DNA from: Lewinellaceae bacterium SD302 | GTDB lineage: Bacteria; Bacteroidota; Bacteroidia; Chitinophagales; Saprospiraceae | Direction of reading: 5' to 3' | DNA: 64,000 nt | NCBI GenBank assembly: GCA_002591745.1 | Contig: PDLQ01000002.1 | Coordinates: forward strand, 225,741 to 289,740 | Shown: positions 10,601 through 18,313 of the stretch, piece by piece | How the letters are laid out: each line of letters opens with the position of its first letter | Position numbering within the stretch: position 1 is the stretch's first letter | Position numbers and translations under genes: made by a program | The notes under the pieces: generated by a model | The model's input: the letters and a program-made list of their open reading frames with translations, nothing else | The model's database searches: none | What the model was told of the DNA's origin: nothing

Positions 10601-11229
10601 GGTTGGAGCGTGTCTTCCAGAGTGAGAATCTCTACCTCACCCGCTCCCGGATCGTCTCCTCCGAATATTTCTGCGAGTTCCGTCCGCAAATCGAGGCCCC
10701 GCAAGCCGAATATACTGAAGGGGTCGGCGTCGATCTCGCCGGCTAACACGTAAAAGACGGCGGCTTCATGTTTGCAGGGTGTCGCCCAGTCCGGGCAGGA
10801 GCAGGAAACGTTCAGTTCATTCCAGTCGCGGGGAAAAAGATTTATGCCCCAGGGTTCCAGCCGGCTGACCAACCCCTGTGGCAACTCCCCGGCCAGTAAA
10901 CGGCCCATCAATGCATAATCTTCACGAATCAGGTTGAGGATGCGTTTGCGCTCATTCGTGCTCAGCGGTTTCCAGTCGATCTTGATGCGGTAAGGCGCCC
11001 TTCGGCTGCCCTGGACCTTTGCGGTGATGTTGCCGTTGCCGTGGTTTTGCAGTTCTTCGACCAATCCTTTGTTCGCATAGGTCTTGCCGCGCCCTAGCCT
11101 GGCGGAATGGTCCATCCGACCCAGGGCTTGCAAAAAGGCGTTTCCCCACCAACTGGTGCCATACTTTCGGCGGTAGCTACCGGCCTTAGCTTTGGGGGTT
11201 GGATTGTAGTAATATTGCCAGTAGGGCAT
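7657..11229 (-). CDS. SNF2-family ATPase/helicase with N-terminal SWIM zinc finger
   Basis: The protein is about 1190 residues, using the ATG at 11229 (MPYWQYYYNPTPKAKAG). The longer frame starts in repeat-like DNA. A SWIM zinc finger CSCPDWATPCKH sits near residue 142. The C-terminal third is a complete SNF2 ATPase: Walker A ADDMGLGKTLQ near residue 748, a DESQ version of the DEAH box in VIDESQNIKNP near 846, MSGTPVENRL, and the helicase C motif ATDRAYRIGQ. Bacterial SWIM-SNF2 proteins resemble RapA-type remodelers that act on nucleoprotein complexes, but no substrate is established. It stands alone. A copy of the dispersed word GCTAACAAAGTAGCAA lies in frame at 9935-9950. Confidence 0.9.
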   Translation of the reverse strand: MPYWQYYYNPTPKAKAGSYRRKYGTSWWGNAFLQALGRMDHSARLGRGKTYANKGLVEELQNHGNGNITAKVQGSRRAPYRIKIDWKPLSTNERKRILNLIREDYALMGRLLAGELPQGLVSRLEPWGINLFPRDWNELNVSCSCPDWATPCKHEAAVFYVLAGEIDADPFSIFGLRGLDLRTELAEIFGGDDPGAGEVEILTLEDTLQPIEGELDYFGWSQDLAKRLDFGGIPQLNEQTLSLLPDNPPFDSVTDFKKQLDYIYARATTQAKKFLKAKQDFFAESEVLRATVQADLLLSGDLADATLSLYDASDEPTLEFVSEEAIVNFLGSLDGVDEMLLCDDLRGLRLCFQFARQLAARGAFVPQLLYRESKEDFLLRYLPANNDPFVAGQNDLVAALVAPGILYYDGPEEKLEWEPTAATNQIIATLLATIIRLGLNYKTEEVPARRLFYLDGAVSFDLLGTEKFPLAIQQWLNRLYLADDRLRPVFKVEEQGDAILVDILVVDRDKPNKLPKPIHKVLGKKKMSSAEFSLLRNLGQLSDHFPQLIDILSGDDPPLRFSVNEFTPMLKSILPLMENFGLTVVLPRALNKLLRPRLGLSASSSGSDLPSGLLSLDNIVSFNWRAAIGDETLSKKDFRKLLKNSSGLVRFKENFAYLDPDEIAELIKKIDSGPPVLSTAERMQALFTEEFAGQKVELDTQLKQLIDEWRNGPPATLPRKLQATLRPYQQRGFEWLYANARFGFGSIIADDMGLGKTLQVITLLLKLKEEGELVKAPALVVLPTSLLGNWANEIQKFAPELDYDIYHGTGRKLPPKEEPLDVLLTTYGIARNETATLNKRNWRITVIDESQNIKNPKAAQTKAIKRIKAPLRVAMSGTPVENRLLDYWSVMDFTLPGYLSNQANFTKTFANPIQRELDKEVADRFKSVTAPFMLRRLKSDKSIIDDLPDKVIQDENCHLLPAQAALYQSIVDENLRAVEQSEEGIGRQGLILKLLTALKQVCNHPKQFLKQSGPSFSESGKAQLLKERLDGILAAGDKTLIFTQYREMGDLLVEMIEAEYGLQVPFLNGSSSPKQRDAMVERFQKDRSCSVFILSIKAGGTGLNLTAANHVIHYDLWWNPAVENQATDRAYRIGQEKTVFVHRLISKNTFEEKIDEMIKSKRKLAEMTTGTGETWIGKMSNRELAELVKM

Positions 11230-11246
11230 AAAGGATGGATTTAGAA

Positions 11247-11428
11247 AACACCAGGGCACTAAGGGGCCCAAGGGGACACAAGTTTAGGAATTTTCTGTTT
11301 CAAATTTTTAACCATTAAGCCGATAAGGCGATGTGCCGGGCGCAGTGCGTTGGCTTGATGACGATCTTAATGAGCTTAATGATAAAACGTACCTAGCCTT
11401 GTGCCCCCCTTTGCATCTTGGGACCTTG
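11247..11428. repeat. Inverted CAAGG-type word block in an intergenic gap
   Basis: Between the SNF2 start and the end of the next minus-strand gene lies AACACCAGGGCACTAAGG (from 11247), continuing as GGCCCAAGGGGACACAAG to 11282. Its rough inverse, CCTTGTGCCCCCCTTTGC, begins at 11397. Two further words, AACCATTAAG near 11310 and CTTAATGAGCTTAATG at 11366-11381, are also inverse to one another. No gene is seen. Confidence 0.5.
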
Positions 11429-11437
11429 TTTTTTTCC

Positions 11438-12880
11438 TTAATACCTCAAGCGGAACCACCCCCGGATCAACTTCTTATTCCGTTCGTTCAGCAAGTCTCC
11501 CTGGCTGCGATTGCGGGCCGCTTTCTGATTGATGCGGCTACCGACCGGATAAGCGTAAATTTTATTGGTCAGCTTGCTCAGGGGGAGTTCGAGAGTATTC
11601 ATCAGGTGAAGTTCCTGGATCATCTCGCCGGCGGCGGGAGCGACCATGCAACCACCCAGGATTTTAGGACTGCTGAACAGACTCCCTTTGCTCAGGTAAA
11701 GCGTCAGATGACCGCCTGCGTAATTGGCGGCGATGGCGCGGTCGTCTTCTTCCAGAGGGAGTTCTTCGGTATCGTGTTCGATGCCTTTTTCTTCCAGGTC
11801 CTTTTTGGTCCAGCCGAAGGAAGCGACTTCCGGATCGGTGAAGGTGACCCAGGTGAATTTCTCCAGGCTGTGCTTTTTCTTGAGTGGGCTGAGGAGATTG
11901 TTCCACAGGTCGAAGTTGTGTTTCTCGGCTCCGTGACTGAACATCTCCCGACCAAAGGCATCGCCAATCACGCGGATAGAGGAGACATTGGTACGGTAGT
12001 ATTCGTCGGCCACGATCTTGCCTTCCCTGACTTCCACTCCGGCGGCTTCCAGGCCAAAACCTTCGGTACGCACCTCCCGGCCAATGGCGGCCAACACGTG
12101 GGTGAACCCTACAGTATTACCGCCGCCGGGCCGCTCGTCGCGTAGTTGGGCTTCGGTGCTGGAATTGAACTTTGCTACTTTGTTAGCCATGATGAATTCT
12201 ACGCCCTCAGATTCCATTTTTTCCTGAAGGACCTTCCCGGCCTGAGGCGTGTCATTTTGCAGCAAACGCTCGCCGGTACTGACGATTGTGACCTGACTGC
12301 CCAGTCGTTGGAAAGCTTGACCCATCTCGCAGGCAATGGGGCCGCCGCCAATGATCAGCAGGTGATCAGGCAGTTCGTCCAGTTCCCAGAAAAGACTTTC
12401 ATTGTCGTAGATTTTGAGTTGATCCGCGCCGGGCACGTCGAGTTGACGGGGCTTACTGCCGGTAGCCAGCACGATGAGGGGGGCGGACAGGGTTTGGCCG
12501 TTCACTTCCAGACTGTTTGGTCCGGTGAGCGTGGCGGTGCCTACGATAGTATCCACGCCCCATTCCTCCCGTAAGAATTCGGGCGTTTCGTGGGCACGGA
12601 TAACGTCTTGCTTGCCGTGGACGTACTCCATCACCTTTTTGAAATCGGCTTTTCCGGAGGCCTGGAAGCCAAATTCAGTAGCGTCGCGGCCGCCCTGAAA
12701 TAAACTGGCAACGTGGAGTAAGGCCTTGCTCGGTACGCAGCCGTAGTTCAGGCAGTCGCCACCGAACTTCTTGGCGGTTTTATCAATGAGTGCGGCTTTA
12801 AGGCCGACGGCACCGGCAAAACCGGCACAGCCGAGACCGGCGGAACCGGCACCAATAACTAGGAGATCGTGGGTGGGCAA
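11438..12880 (-). CDS. FAD-dependent pyridine nucleotide-disulfide oxidoreductase, mercuric reductase-like
   Basis: The 480-residue protein begins at a TTG (12880; MPTHDLLVIGAGSAGLGCAG). It has the FAD motif GAGSAG, the redox-active pair in GGDCLNYGCVPSKALL, an NAD(P)-binding LLIIGGGPIACEMGQAF segment, and the FAD-contacting VIGDAFG. This is the fold of dihydrolipoamide dehydrogenase and mercuric reductase. The usual C-terminal HPT-x2-E base is replaced by YPVGSRIN, and there is no N-terminal heavy-metal domain, so neither classical activity can be assumed. The residues MANKVA near 12170-12190 are encoded by the dispersed word GCTAACAAAGTAGCAA. Family is sure; the electron acceptor is not. 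Confidence 0.85.
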   Translation of the reverse strand: MPTHDLLVIGAGSAGLGCAGFAGAVGLKAALIDKTAKKFGGDCLNYGCVPSKALLHVASLFQGGRDATEFGFQASGKADFKKVMEYVHGKQDVIRAHETPEFLREEWGVDTIVGTATLTGPNSLEVNGQTLSAPLIVLATGSKPRQLDVPGADQLKIYDNESLFWELDELPDHLLIIGGGPIACEMGQAFQRLGSQVTIVSTGERLLQNDTPQAGKVLQEKMESEGVEFIMANKVAKFNSSTEAQLRDERPGGGNTVGFTHVLAAIGREVRTEGFGLEAAGVEVREGKIVADEYYRTNVSSIRVIGDAFGREMFSHGAEKHNFDLWNNLLSPLKKKHSLEKFTWVTFTDPEVASFGWTKKDLEEKGIEHDTEELPLEEDDRAIAANYAGGHLTLYLSKGSLFSSPKILGGCMVAPAAGEMIQELHLMNTLELPLSKLTNKIYAYPVGSRINQKAARNRSQGDLLNERNKKLIRGWFRLRY

Positions 12881-12881
12881 G

Positions 12882-12928
12882 ATTTAAAATTTACGATTTA
12901 CGATTTATGGATTTACGATTTTGAATTT
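12882..12928. repeat. Iterated ATTTACG word block
   Basis: Directly upstream of the reductase start, ATTTACG recurs with a period near 8 and one interruption (ATTTACGATTTACGATTTAT, then GGATTTACGATTTTG). It is intergenic and has no coding potential. Confidence 0.6.
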
Positions 12929-13007
12929 GCTGCTCTCGCAACCTGCGTGACGTAAATACTATCTTCGTCCTAACGTAGACCGTTCATTCAGGTTCTTGAA
13001 GTTTAAA

Positions 13008-13532
13008 ATGATCATGATTAATAAAACATTACGGGGGCACACTCCCACCTGGGGCGAAGATTGTTGGTTCGCCGAAACAGCCACCCTGATCGGCGACGTA
13101 ACCATGGGGGATGAGTGCAGCGTCTGGTTCAATGCCGTGGTACGGGGCGATGTGAACAGCATCCGGATGGGCAGGCGGGTGAACGTACAGGACGGGGCCA
13201 TCATCCACGCTACCTTCGAGCAGAGCAAGACGACGATCGGTGATAACGTGAGTATCGGTCACCGGGCCATCGTTCACGGTTGCACTATCCACGATAATGT
13301 ACTGATCGGCATGGGAGCTATTGTGATGGACCACGCAATTGTGGAATCCAACTGTCTGATCGCCGCCGGTGCCGTAGTGCTGGAAGGAACCCACTGTGAG
13401 AGCGGCAGCATCTATGCGGGCGTGCCGGCCAAAAAGGTGAAGTCCATCAGCCCCAAACAACTAAGTGGTACGGTGGAGCGGATCGCGGGGGCTTACCTGA
13501 AGTACGCGGGGTGGTATCAAAAAAATGATTGA
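13008..13532 (+). CDS. Gamma-carbonic anhydrase family hexapeptide-repeat protein
   Basis: The protein is about 174 residues built of left-handed beta-helix hexapeptide repeats (IGDVTMGDECSVWFNAVVRG, IGDNVSIGHRAIVHGCTI, LIAAGAVVLEG, YAGVPAKKVK). The three zinc/iron ligand histidines of gamma-class carbonic anhydrases can be placed at IIHAT, GHRA and IVHG. Homologues (YrdA, PaaY) include active and inactive members, so activity is inferred. The frame runs up to a TTG at 12996, but the ATG at 13008 (or 13014) fits the family N-terminus better. The phosphopantetheinyl transferase gene begins 16 bases downstream, probably as one operon. Confidence 0.87.
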   Translation: MIMINKTLRGHTPTWGEDCWFAETATLIGDVTMGDECSVWFNAVVRGDVNSIRMGRRVNVQDGAIIHATFEQSKTTIGDNVSIGHRAIVHGCTIHDNVLIGMGAIVMDHAIVESNCLIAAGAVVLEGTHCESGSIYAGVPAKKVKSISPKQLSGTVERIAGAYLKYAGWYQKND

Positions 13533-13548
13533 ATAATCGAATGATTGA

Positions 13549-14193
13549 ATGCTGATCCTACAAGAAAAATTCAATAAACAACTGGGCCACCTCGGTCTTT
13601 GGCGGATCGAGGAAGACGAGCGGGCAATGGCCGACGGACTGCCCCTGAGTAAGGCGGAAAGCAGGCAGCTATCCGGCATTAAGGGACAAGGGCGGCGGAT
13701 TGAATTTCTGGCGGCCCGAAGACTGCTGCACCAACTCTCCGGAAGAGAATTGCGGGGAGCCCTGGTGAAGGATGAATTTGGCAAACCGCACCTGGAAGGC
13801 TCTGACCACCACGTGAGCATCAGTCATACGGAGCAACTTTCGGCGGCAGTGGCCCACCCGGCGCCCTGTGGAGTGGACGTGCAACTGTTCGTGGCCAAGA
13901 TCGGCCGCCTGGCGAAACGTTTCATGGGCGAGGCGGAGTTGGCGCAGATCACCGATGCCAACCGACTCATCTTTCAGCACCTGGTCTGGGGCGCCAAGGA
14001 AGCTATGTATAAAGCCTACGGCCGCCGGGAAATTGACTTCAGGGATCACTTATTCGTCGACCTGAAAGACATTCCTCTGGAGAAGGGGAGGACGACCGGA
14101 TTGCTCAAAAAGGATGCGCTGGAAATCCGCTATCATCTGGAATACCGAATCTGGGAACGGAATTATATGTTGGTGGTGGCGGTAAAAGAATGA
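13549..14193 (+). CDS. 4'-phosphopantetheinyl transferase superfamily protein
   Basis: The 214-residue, Sfp-type protein is a pseudo-dimer in length. It has the substrate segment VSISHTEQLSAAVAH, the magnesium-binding GVDVQLF and the C-terminal W-x-x-K-E-A-x-x-K motif in WGAKEAMYKAYGR. Such enzymes transfer the phosphopantetheine arm of CoA to a serine of acyl or peptidyl carrier proteins. No carrier protein or synthase gene is in the window, so the target is unknown. It follows the carbonic-anhydrase gene by 16 bases. The start is the ATG at 13549, placed in the word-repeat sequence GAATGATTGAATG. Confidence 0.88.
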   Translation: MLILQEKFNKQLGHLGLWRIEEDERAMADGLPLSKAESRQLSGIKGQGRRIEFLAARRLLHQLSGRELRGALVKDEFGKPHLEGSDHHVSISHTEQLSAAVAHPAPCGVDVQLFVAKIGRLAKRFMGEAELAQITDANRLIFQHLVWGAKEAMYKAYGRREIDFRDHLFVDLKDIPLEKGRTTGLLKKDALEIRYHLEYRIWERNYMLVVAVKE

Positions 14194-14228
14194 CCTAATG
14201 AGGCAGTTATCCAATTAGCCTACATTAG

Positions 14229-14274
14229 ATCATTCCATCATTCCATCATTCCATCATTGTCTCATTCCATCATT
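14229..14274. repeat. ATTCCATC tandem 8-mer block
   Basis: Between two convergent genes, ATTCCATC is repeated three times in tandem, followed by ATTGTCTC and one more ATTCCATC. The final units run into the stop of the SRPBCC gene. Confidence 0.75.
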
Positions 14275-14731
14275 GAAAATAAGCCCGAACCGCTTCTTCC
14301 CGAAATCGGAAAATTTCCTGCACCTGCCGATGCACGAATAGTTTATCCGCAATGGTGCCGAGAAAACCGAGTGGTGCCTGGTAGTGGAGGATGTCCGTCA
14401 TTTCCGTCTCGTTGGGGCCGGTGGCTTTAAACCAGTGTTGGTGATGCCACAGGGCAAATGGGCCGACGCGCTGATCATCAACGAAATACTCTTTGTCCCT
14501 GATCTGGGTAATCTCGGTAATCCAGTCAGTTGTGAAACCGGGGAAAGGTGTAACGCGGTATTGAATGGCGATACCGGGATACATCTCTACACCTTGCAAA
14601 GGAGTAAGGAATTCAAACTTGACATCTTTGGGTGTCAGTTCCTGAAGATTCTCGGGGCGGGAGAAAAAATCCCAGGTCTCGTCCAGAGAGCGGGGAATAG
14701 TGAGGTTAAAGGTGAGACGGCGTGGGGTCAT
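14270..14731 (-). CDS. SRPBCC-fold ligand-binding protein (polyketide cyclase-like)
   Basis: From the ATG at 14731 the protein is 153 residues and begins MTPRRLTFNLTIPRSLDETW, the typical first strand and FFSRPENLQELTP helix of SRPBCC/START-like proteins. The longer frame up to 14866 adds 45 residues encoded by repeat-bearing intergenic DNA and is rejected. A closing segment, HQHWFKATGPNETEMTDILH followed by YQAPLGFLGTIADKLFVHRQV, matches the cyclase/dehydrase type often found in Bacteroidota. Ligand and role are unknown. It is convergent with the phosphopantetheinyl transferase gene. A dispersed-word copy lies 79 bases upstream of the start. Confidence 0.82.
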   Translation of the reverse strand: MTPRRLTFNLTIPRSLDETWDFFSRPENLQELTPKDVKFEFLTPLQGVEMYPGIAIQYRVTPFPGFTTDWITEITQIRDKEYFVDDQRVGPFALWHHQHWFKATGPNETEMTDILHYQAPLGFLGTIADKLFVHRQVQEIFRFREEAVRAYFQ

Positions 14732-14795
14732 GGGGAGTTGTGATCGGGAGTTTAGTAGTCTAGAGTCTGGAATTTTTGATAGCAGCAGACTCTTG

Positions 14796-14826
14796 ATTTT
14801 TATGGCTGTCAAAGTAGCAATGCTGG
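14796..14826. repeat. Intergenic copy of the CAAAGTAGCA dispersed word
   Basis: TTTTTATGGCTGTCAAAGTA continues into GCAATGCTGG. The core CAAAGTAGCA is at 14810-14819. It lies 79 bases upstream of the SRPBCC start and matches the extended consensus except at GTC in place of AAC. Confidence 0.75.
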
Positions 14827-15059
14827 TTATCCCATAATGTTGCGGATTTTCAAAGTGACCATTCAATCAATGGGTCATTTAACCATTCGGGCAGTCTTGC
14901 ATCCGGTCATCCATAAAATCCAGTCATTCTGTCGTCCCTTCTTTCTGGAAACGCTTACCTTGCTACTCTGGCCTCGTTGATCGTTCTTTGAGCTGCTAGC
15001 TAACAAAATATTTAATTTATAGGTGCTCTTCGGAGTCGATCGCTATAACTAAACCAACC

Positions 15060-16064
15060 ATGGAAAAACGTCCACCTACCCTCGGAGAATTTTTGATTGA
15101 CAACCAGAATTCATTTCCCTACGCCACGGGAGAACTTTCGCGATTGCTGAACTCCATCCGATTGGCGGCCAAGATGGTCAACCACGAAGTGAACAAAGCC
15201 GGATTGGTAGACATTACCGGAGCCGTTGATAGCGTGAATATCCAGGGCGAGCAGCAGCAAAAACTGGATGTGTACGCCAATGAGGTATTCACCAAAACCC
15301 TGGTCAACCGTGAAATTATCTGCGGGCTGGCCAGTGAAGAAGAAGATAGCTACGTGACCGTGCCCGGCTTCGACAAAAGTCACCGCAACAAATACGTGGT
15401 GCTGATCGATCCGCTGGATGGCAGTTCCAACATTGACGTAAACGCGCCAGTGGGAACTATCTTTTCCATCTACCGTCGCGTTTCTCCGGTCGGAACACCG
15501 GTGACCGAGGAGGATTTCCTGCAGCCGGGCAACTTACAGGTTTCGGCGGGTTATATTCTGTACGGAACGTCGACGATCATGGTCTTCACCACGGGTAATG
15601 GCGTACATGGCTTTACACTCAATCCGGCGCTGGGTACTTATATTTTGTCGCACCCAAACATGAAAATTCCGCCGAACGGTAATATCTATTCCGTCAACGA
15701 AGGCAAGTACGCTCACTTTCCACAGGGCGTGAAAAAGTACATTAAATACTGCCAGCAGGAAGAAGGAGACCGGCCATACACCAGCCGTTACATCGGTGCC
15801 CTGGTGGCAGATGTACACCGCAACATCCTGAAGGGCGGCATTTTTCTGTACCCCCAAAGCTCCCAGGCCGAGAATGGAAAACTACGCCTGCTGTACGAAT
15901 GTAACCCAATGGCTTTTTTGATCGAACAGGCCGGCGGCCGGGCCAGCGATGGTCACCGGAGAATAATGGAGATCAAACCGACCGAATTGCACCAGCGGGT
16001 ACCCTTTATCGCCGGATCGGAAGAAATGGTAGACAAGGCGGAAGAGTTTATGAAGGAAGCGTAA
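15060..16064 (+). CDS. fbp: Fructose-1,6-bisphosphatase, class I
   Basis: The 334-residue protein carries the class I signature [12 protein letters not shown] at residues 117-127, the metal-site acid cluster ASEEEDSYV near 91-99, and the substrate-binding [20 protein letters not shown] and [14 protein letters not shown] segments. It removes the 1-phosphate from fructose 1,6-bisphosphate, the committed step of gluconeogenesis, in the cytosol. The start at 15060 gives the family N-terminus [13 protein letters not shown]. It stands at the head of a run of four plus-strand genes but is separated from the next by about 100 bases. Confidence 0.96.
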   Translation: MEKRPPTLGEFLIDNQNSFPYATGELSRLLNSIRLAAKMVNHEVNKAGLVDITGAVDSVNIQGEQQQKLDVYANEVFTKTLVNREIICGLASEEEDSYVTVPGFDKSHRNKYVVLIDPLDGSSNIDVNAPVGTIFSIYRRVSPVGTPVTEEDFLQPGNLQVSAGYILYGTSTIMVFTTGNGVHGFTLNPALGTYILSHPNMKIPPNGNIYSVNEGKYAHFPQGVKKYIKYCQQEEGDRPYTSRYIGALVADVHRNILKGGIFLYPQSSQAENGKLRLLYECNPMAFLIEQAGGRASDGHRRIMEIKPTELHQRVPFIAGSEEMVDKAEEFMKEA

Positions 16065-16162
16065 CCTGGAGGTCCGTAGGTCTAAAGTTTATGCTGGAAT
16101 TCTTACATTGGCGATGATCTTCGGAGCTTCGATCCAACCATCCGTTCATTCAATCATCCATA

Positions 16163-16942
16163 ATGCTGCGTTCTACCATCCACTTAATCCTTCTGGCTTT
16201 ATTTACCGCCTGTGGCAATGCTCCGGACTCTCCCGAAAATCCGACCGACGCCATGCCACCCGAGCAAGCCGCAGAAATCGCTGAAAACGTACTGACGCCC
16301 GCGGAAGTATCCGAAGGTTGGCAGCTACTGTTCGATGGGGAAAGTACGGACAAGTGGAAAGGCTACAACCGCGACGGTTTCCCCAACCAAGGCTGGCGGG
16401 TAGAAGACGGCGTACTGATGGTCGAACACTCGGGTACGGAAGAAGATGGTTTTGGCGGCGACATCATCACCAAGGAGAGCTTCGAAAATTTTGAATTGAA
16501 AGTAGACTTTGCCCTGACGGATACTTCCAACAGCGGCATTTTTTACCTCGTTCAGGAGATTGAGGATACCCCGATCTGGCACAGTTCCCCGGAATACCAA
16601 TTGCTGGACGACGAAACCTACAAGGCCACCTACGACGGCCTGACCGACAAACAACTGACCGGCGCCAACTACGACCTGCACGCCCAACCCGAAAATTACA
16701 GCAATCCCATCGGTGAATGGAACACCGCCCGCATCATCAAAAACGGTGATCACGTACAGCACATCCTCAATGACGAACTGGTCATCGAATACAACCTGGG
16801 TGACGAAGATTGGAAAGCTCGCTACGCAGCGAGTAAATTCAGTGAATACACGACTTATGCCTCAGTGAAGAAGGGACCAATCGGCTTACAGGACCACGGC
16901 CACCTCTGTAAGTTCAAGAATATCAAAATTCGGGAGCTATAA
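16163..16942 (+). CDS. DUF1080 (3-keto-disaccharide hydrolase family) lipoprotein
   Basis: The 259-residue protein has a lipoprotein signal (MLRSTIHLILLALFTAC, Cys at residue 17 followed by GNAPDSPENP). The mature part is one DUF1080 jelly-roll domain: GWQLLFDGESTDKWKGYN, NFELKVDFALTDTSNSGIFY, WNTARIIKNGDHVQHILNDE and GPIGLQDHGHLCKFKNIKIR are the strands of this family. Members act on 3-keto-glycosides or bind carbohydrate at the cell surface, and they are numerous in Bacteroidota. It is probably anchored in the outer or inner membrane. Substrate not determined. Confidence 0.88.
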   Translation: MLRSTIHLILLALFTACGNAPDSPENPTDAMPPEQAAEIAENVLTPAEVSEGWQLLFDGESTDKWKGYNRDGFPNQGWRVEDGVLMVEHSGTEEDGFGGDIITKESFENFELKVDFALTDTSNSGIFYLVQEIEDTPIWHSSPEYQLLDDETYKATYDGLTDKQLTGANYDLHAQPENYSNPIGEWNTARIIKNGDHVQHILNDELVIEYNLGDEDWKARYAASKFSEYTTYASVKKGPIGLQDHGHLCKFKNIKIREL

Positions 16943-16949
16943 CCGGCTA

Positions 16950-17044
16950 GCGACTTACCGGTCGCTCCTGGAAAAAGTGTTAGAGCTACCGGGAGGTAGC
17001 TAGCCAGATCCGCGTTCCCAAAATCAGAGCGACCAAGAGGTCGC
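16950..17044. repeat. Three small hairpins of related words between two genes
   Basis: Three short palindromes lie in the 118-base gap: GCGAC/GTCGC (16950-16954 with 16961-16965), AGCTACC/GGTAGCT with loop GGGA (16984-17001), and GCGACC/GGTCGC with loop AAGA (17029-17044). CTAGC words flank the first two. The hairpins have no poly-T tails, so they are not simple terminators. Confidence 0.65.
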
Positions 17045-17060
17045 CAGCCAAAGCAAAATC

Positions 17061-17552
17061 ATGTCGCAGAAATACCGCCGCCTCCGCCGCGACGAATTAG
17101 AAGAAGTCCGCCCCCAATTCGTCAAATTCCTGGCCGTTAACGGCATCGACGGAGCATCCTGGACCAGAATCAAAGCCGATGACCCCAAACGGACGGATGC
17201 CTTACTCCTGCAATTCAGCCAGATTGTTTTCCAGGGGGTGATCGATAAAGTGGAGTATCTCCTGCAACGCAGCAAACGTGACCTGAGAACCTACCATTGC
17301 CAAGCCGACAAGATCGTAATGAACGGCATGATGATTGAAGGAACCACTGACCTGGACCTGAGTAATGAAAATATCAGTCCGGAAGAGATGCTGCGACAAA
17401 TGCGGGCCTCGGGCGCTTCGGTCAAGCTATACGCCGGCGAACGGAAATACCGGGACGGCGATCGTGATCAGGATATCTTCCTGCTGATGGAACAGGGGGC
17501 TTTGATCAGCGACGACCACATGTTCAGGACGCTGGAGAAACTGAAAGGTTGA
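17061..17552 (+). CDS. DUF6495-family protein
   Basis: The 163-residue soluble protein begins MSQKYRRLRRDELEEVRPQF followed by VKFLAVNGIDGASWTRIK. I recognise this as a conserved Bacteroidota family of unknown function (DUF6495). No signal peptide, membrane segment or catalytic motif can be named. Helical N-terminal half; C-terminal half with a conserved ISDDHMFRTLEKLK end. The next gene begins 48 bases downstream on the same strand. Confidence 0.75.
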   Translation: MSQKYRRLRRDELEEVRPQFVKFLAVNGIDGASWTRIKADDPKRTDALLLQFSQIVFQGVIDKVEYLLQRSKRDLRTYHCQADKIVMNGMMIEGTTDLDLSNENISPEEMLRQMRASGASVKLYAGERKYRDGDRDQDIFLLMEQGALISDDHMFRTLEKLKG

Positions 17553-17600
17553 AGGACTGAAGCAGGTGAACCCCATCGTCACTTCAATCGTTAGGCCGCT

Positions 17601-18191
17601 ATGTACGAACGCCCCGAAGACCTCTGGCAAGCCGCCTGGCAACTACTGACCCGCGCGAATAAAGACCGTAAACATGCTTACCGGACGGCCACGGTTTCCA
17701 CGGTAACACCGTCTGGTTACCCCAGTGCCAGAACCGTTGTTATGCGGAACGCCAACCGGGAAAATTTCACCCTGCGCTTGTACACGGATCGCCGATCCCA
17801 CAAAGTGGCGCAACTGGAAAAAACGCCACGGCTACACTGGCTTTTCTGGGACCCCAAAAAGCAAATCCAGTTCAGTGGAGTAGGGGAGGTTGTTTTTTGG
17901 CCGCCCGACCAAGCCCGGGAACTGTTTATTCAGCTGCCCAAACACGGCCGCAAAGCCTACGCTACCGTAATTGGGCCGGGAGAACCGGCGCGGGAAAAAA
18001 CCGACGGGCTACCCCCGAACTGGTCGGTCCTCGAACTGGAGGAAACCGATTACGCCGCCGAAAATTTTTTGGTAGTAGAAACAAGGCTCTTTAAGGTAGA
18101 CTTGCTCTATTTAGATCGGGAATGCGGCAACCAGCGGCTGAACGCACAACGGTCTGGAGATGACTGGAAACTGAACTGGATGGTGCCTTAA
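17601..18191 (+). CDS. Pyridoxamine 5'-phosphate oxidase-like flavoprotein
   Basis: The 196-residue protein has the split-barrel FMN-binding fold of the PNPOx family: TATVSTVTPSGYPSARTVVM, LRLYTDRRSHKVAQLEKTPR, and the W-rich strand LHWLFWDPKKQIQFSGVGEV. The C-terminus lacks the long pyridoxal-binding tail of true PdxH, so this is probably a general FMN-dependent oxidase or reductase of the same fold. Its position 48 bases after DUF6495 suggests co-transcription. Substrate unknown. Confidence 0.82.
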   Translation: MYERPEDLWQAAWQLLTRANKDRKHAYRTATVSTVTPSGYPSARTVVMRNANRENFTLRLYTDRRSHKVAQLEKTPRLHWLFWDPKKQIQFSGVGEVVFWPPDQARELFIQLPKHGRKAYATVIGPGEPAREKTDGLPPNWSVLELEETDYAAENFLVVETRLFKVDLLYLDRECGNQRLNAQRSGDDWKLNWMVP

Positions 18192-18301
18192 GTCGGGTTC
18201 GTAGCCATAGATACGCTAGAATCTCTTCCTTCAACAGGAGGGGGCAGAAAGCGCGTAAATATCCACTTCCCGGTCTACATCAATTCCAAAATCGCTTTCC
18301 G

Positions 18302-18309
18302 TAACTTTG
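18302..18309 (+). promoter_or_regulatory. -7 promoter box abutting the endonuclease start
   Basis: TAACTTTG matches the Bacteroidota -7 consensus TAnnTTTG exactly and lies only 4 bases before the ATG at 18314. Transcription from it would begin at or next to the start codon. No clear -33 element is seen. Confidence 0.45.
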
Positions 18310-18313
18310 CCCG

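Noticed and set aside
11333..12145. Long plus-strand open frame antisense to the FAD reductase
   Set aside because: It lies within a well-supported gene on the other strand, has no recognisable domain, and reflects the codon use of that gene.
14229..14274. ATTCCATC tandem block as a CRISPR array
   Set aside because: Units are 8 bases with no unique spacers, so it is a simple tandem repeat.
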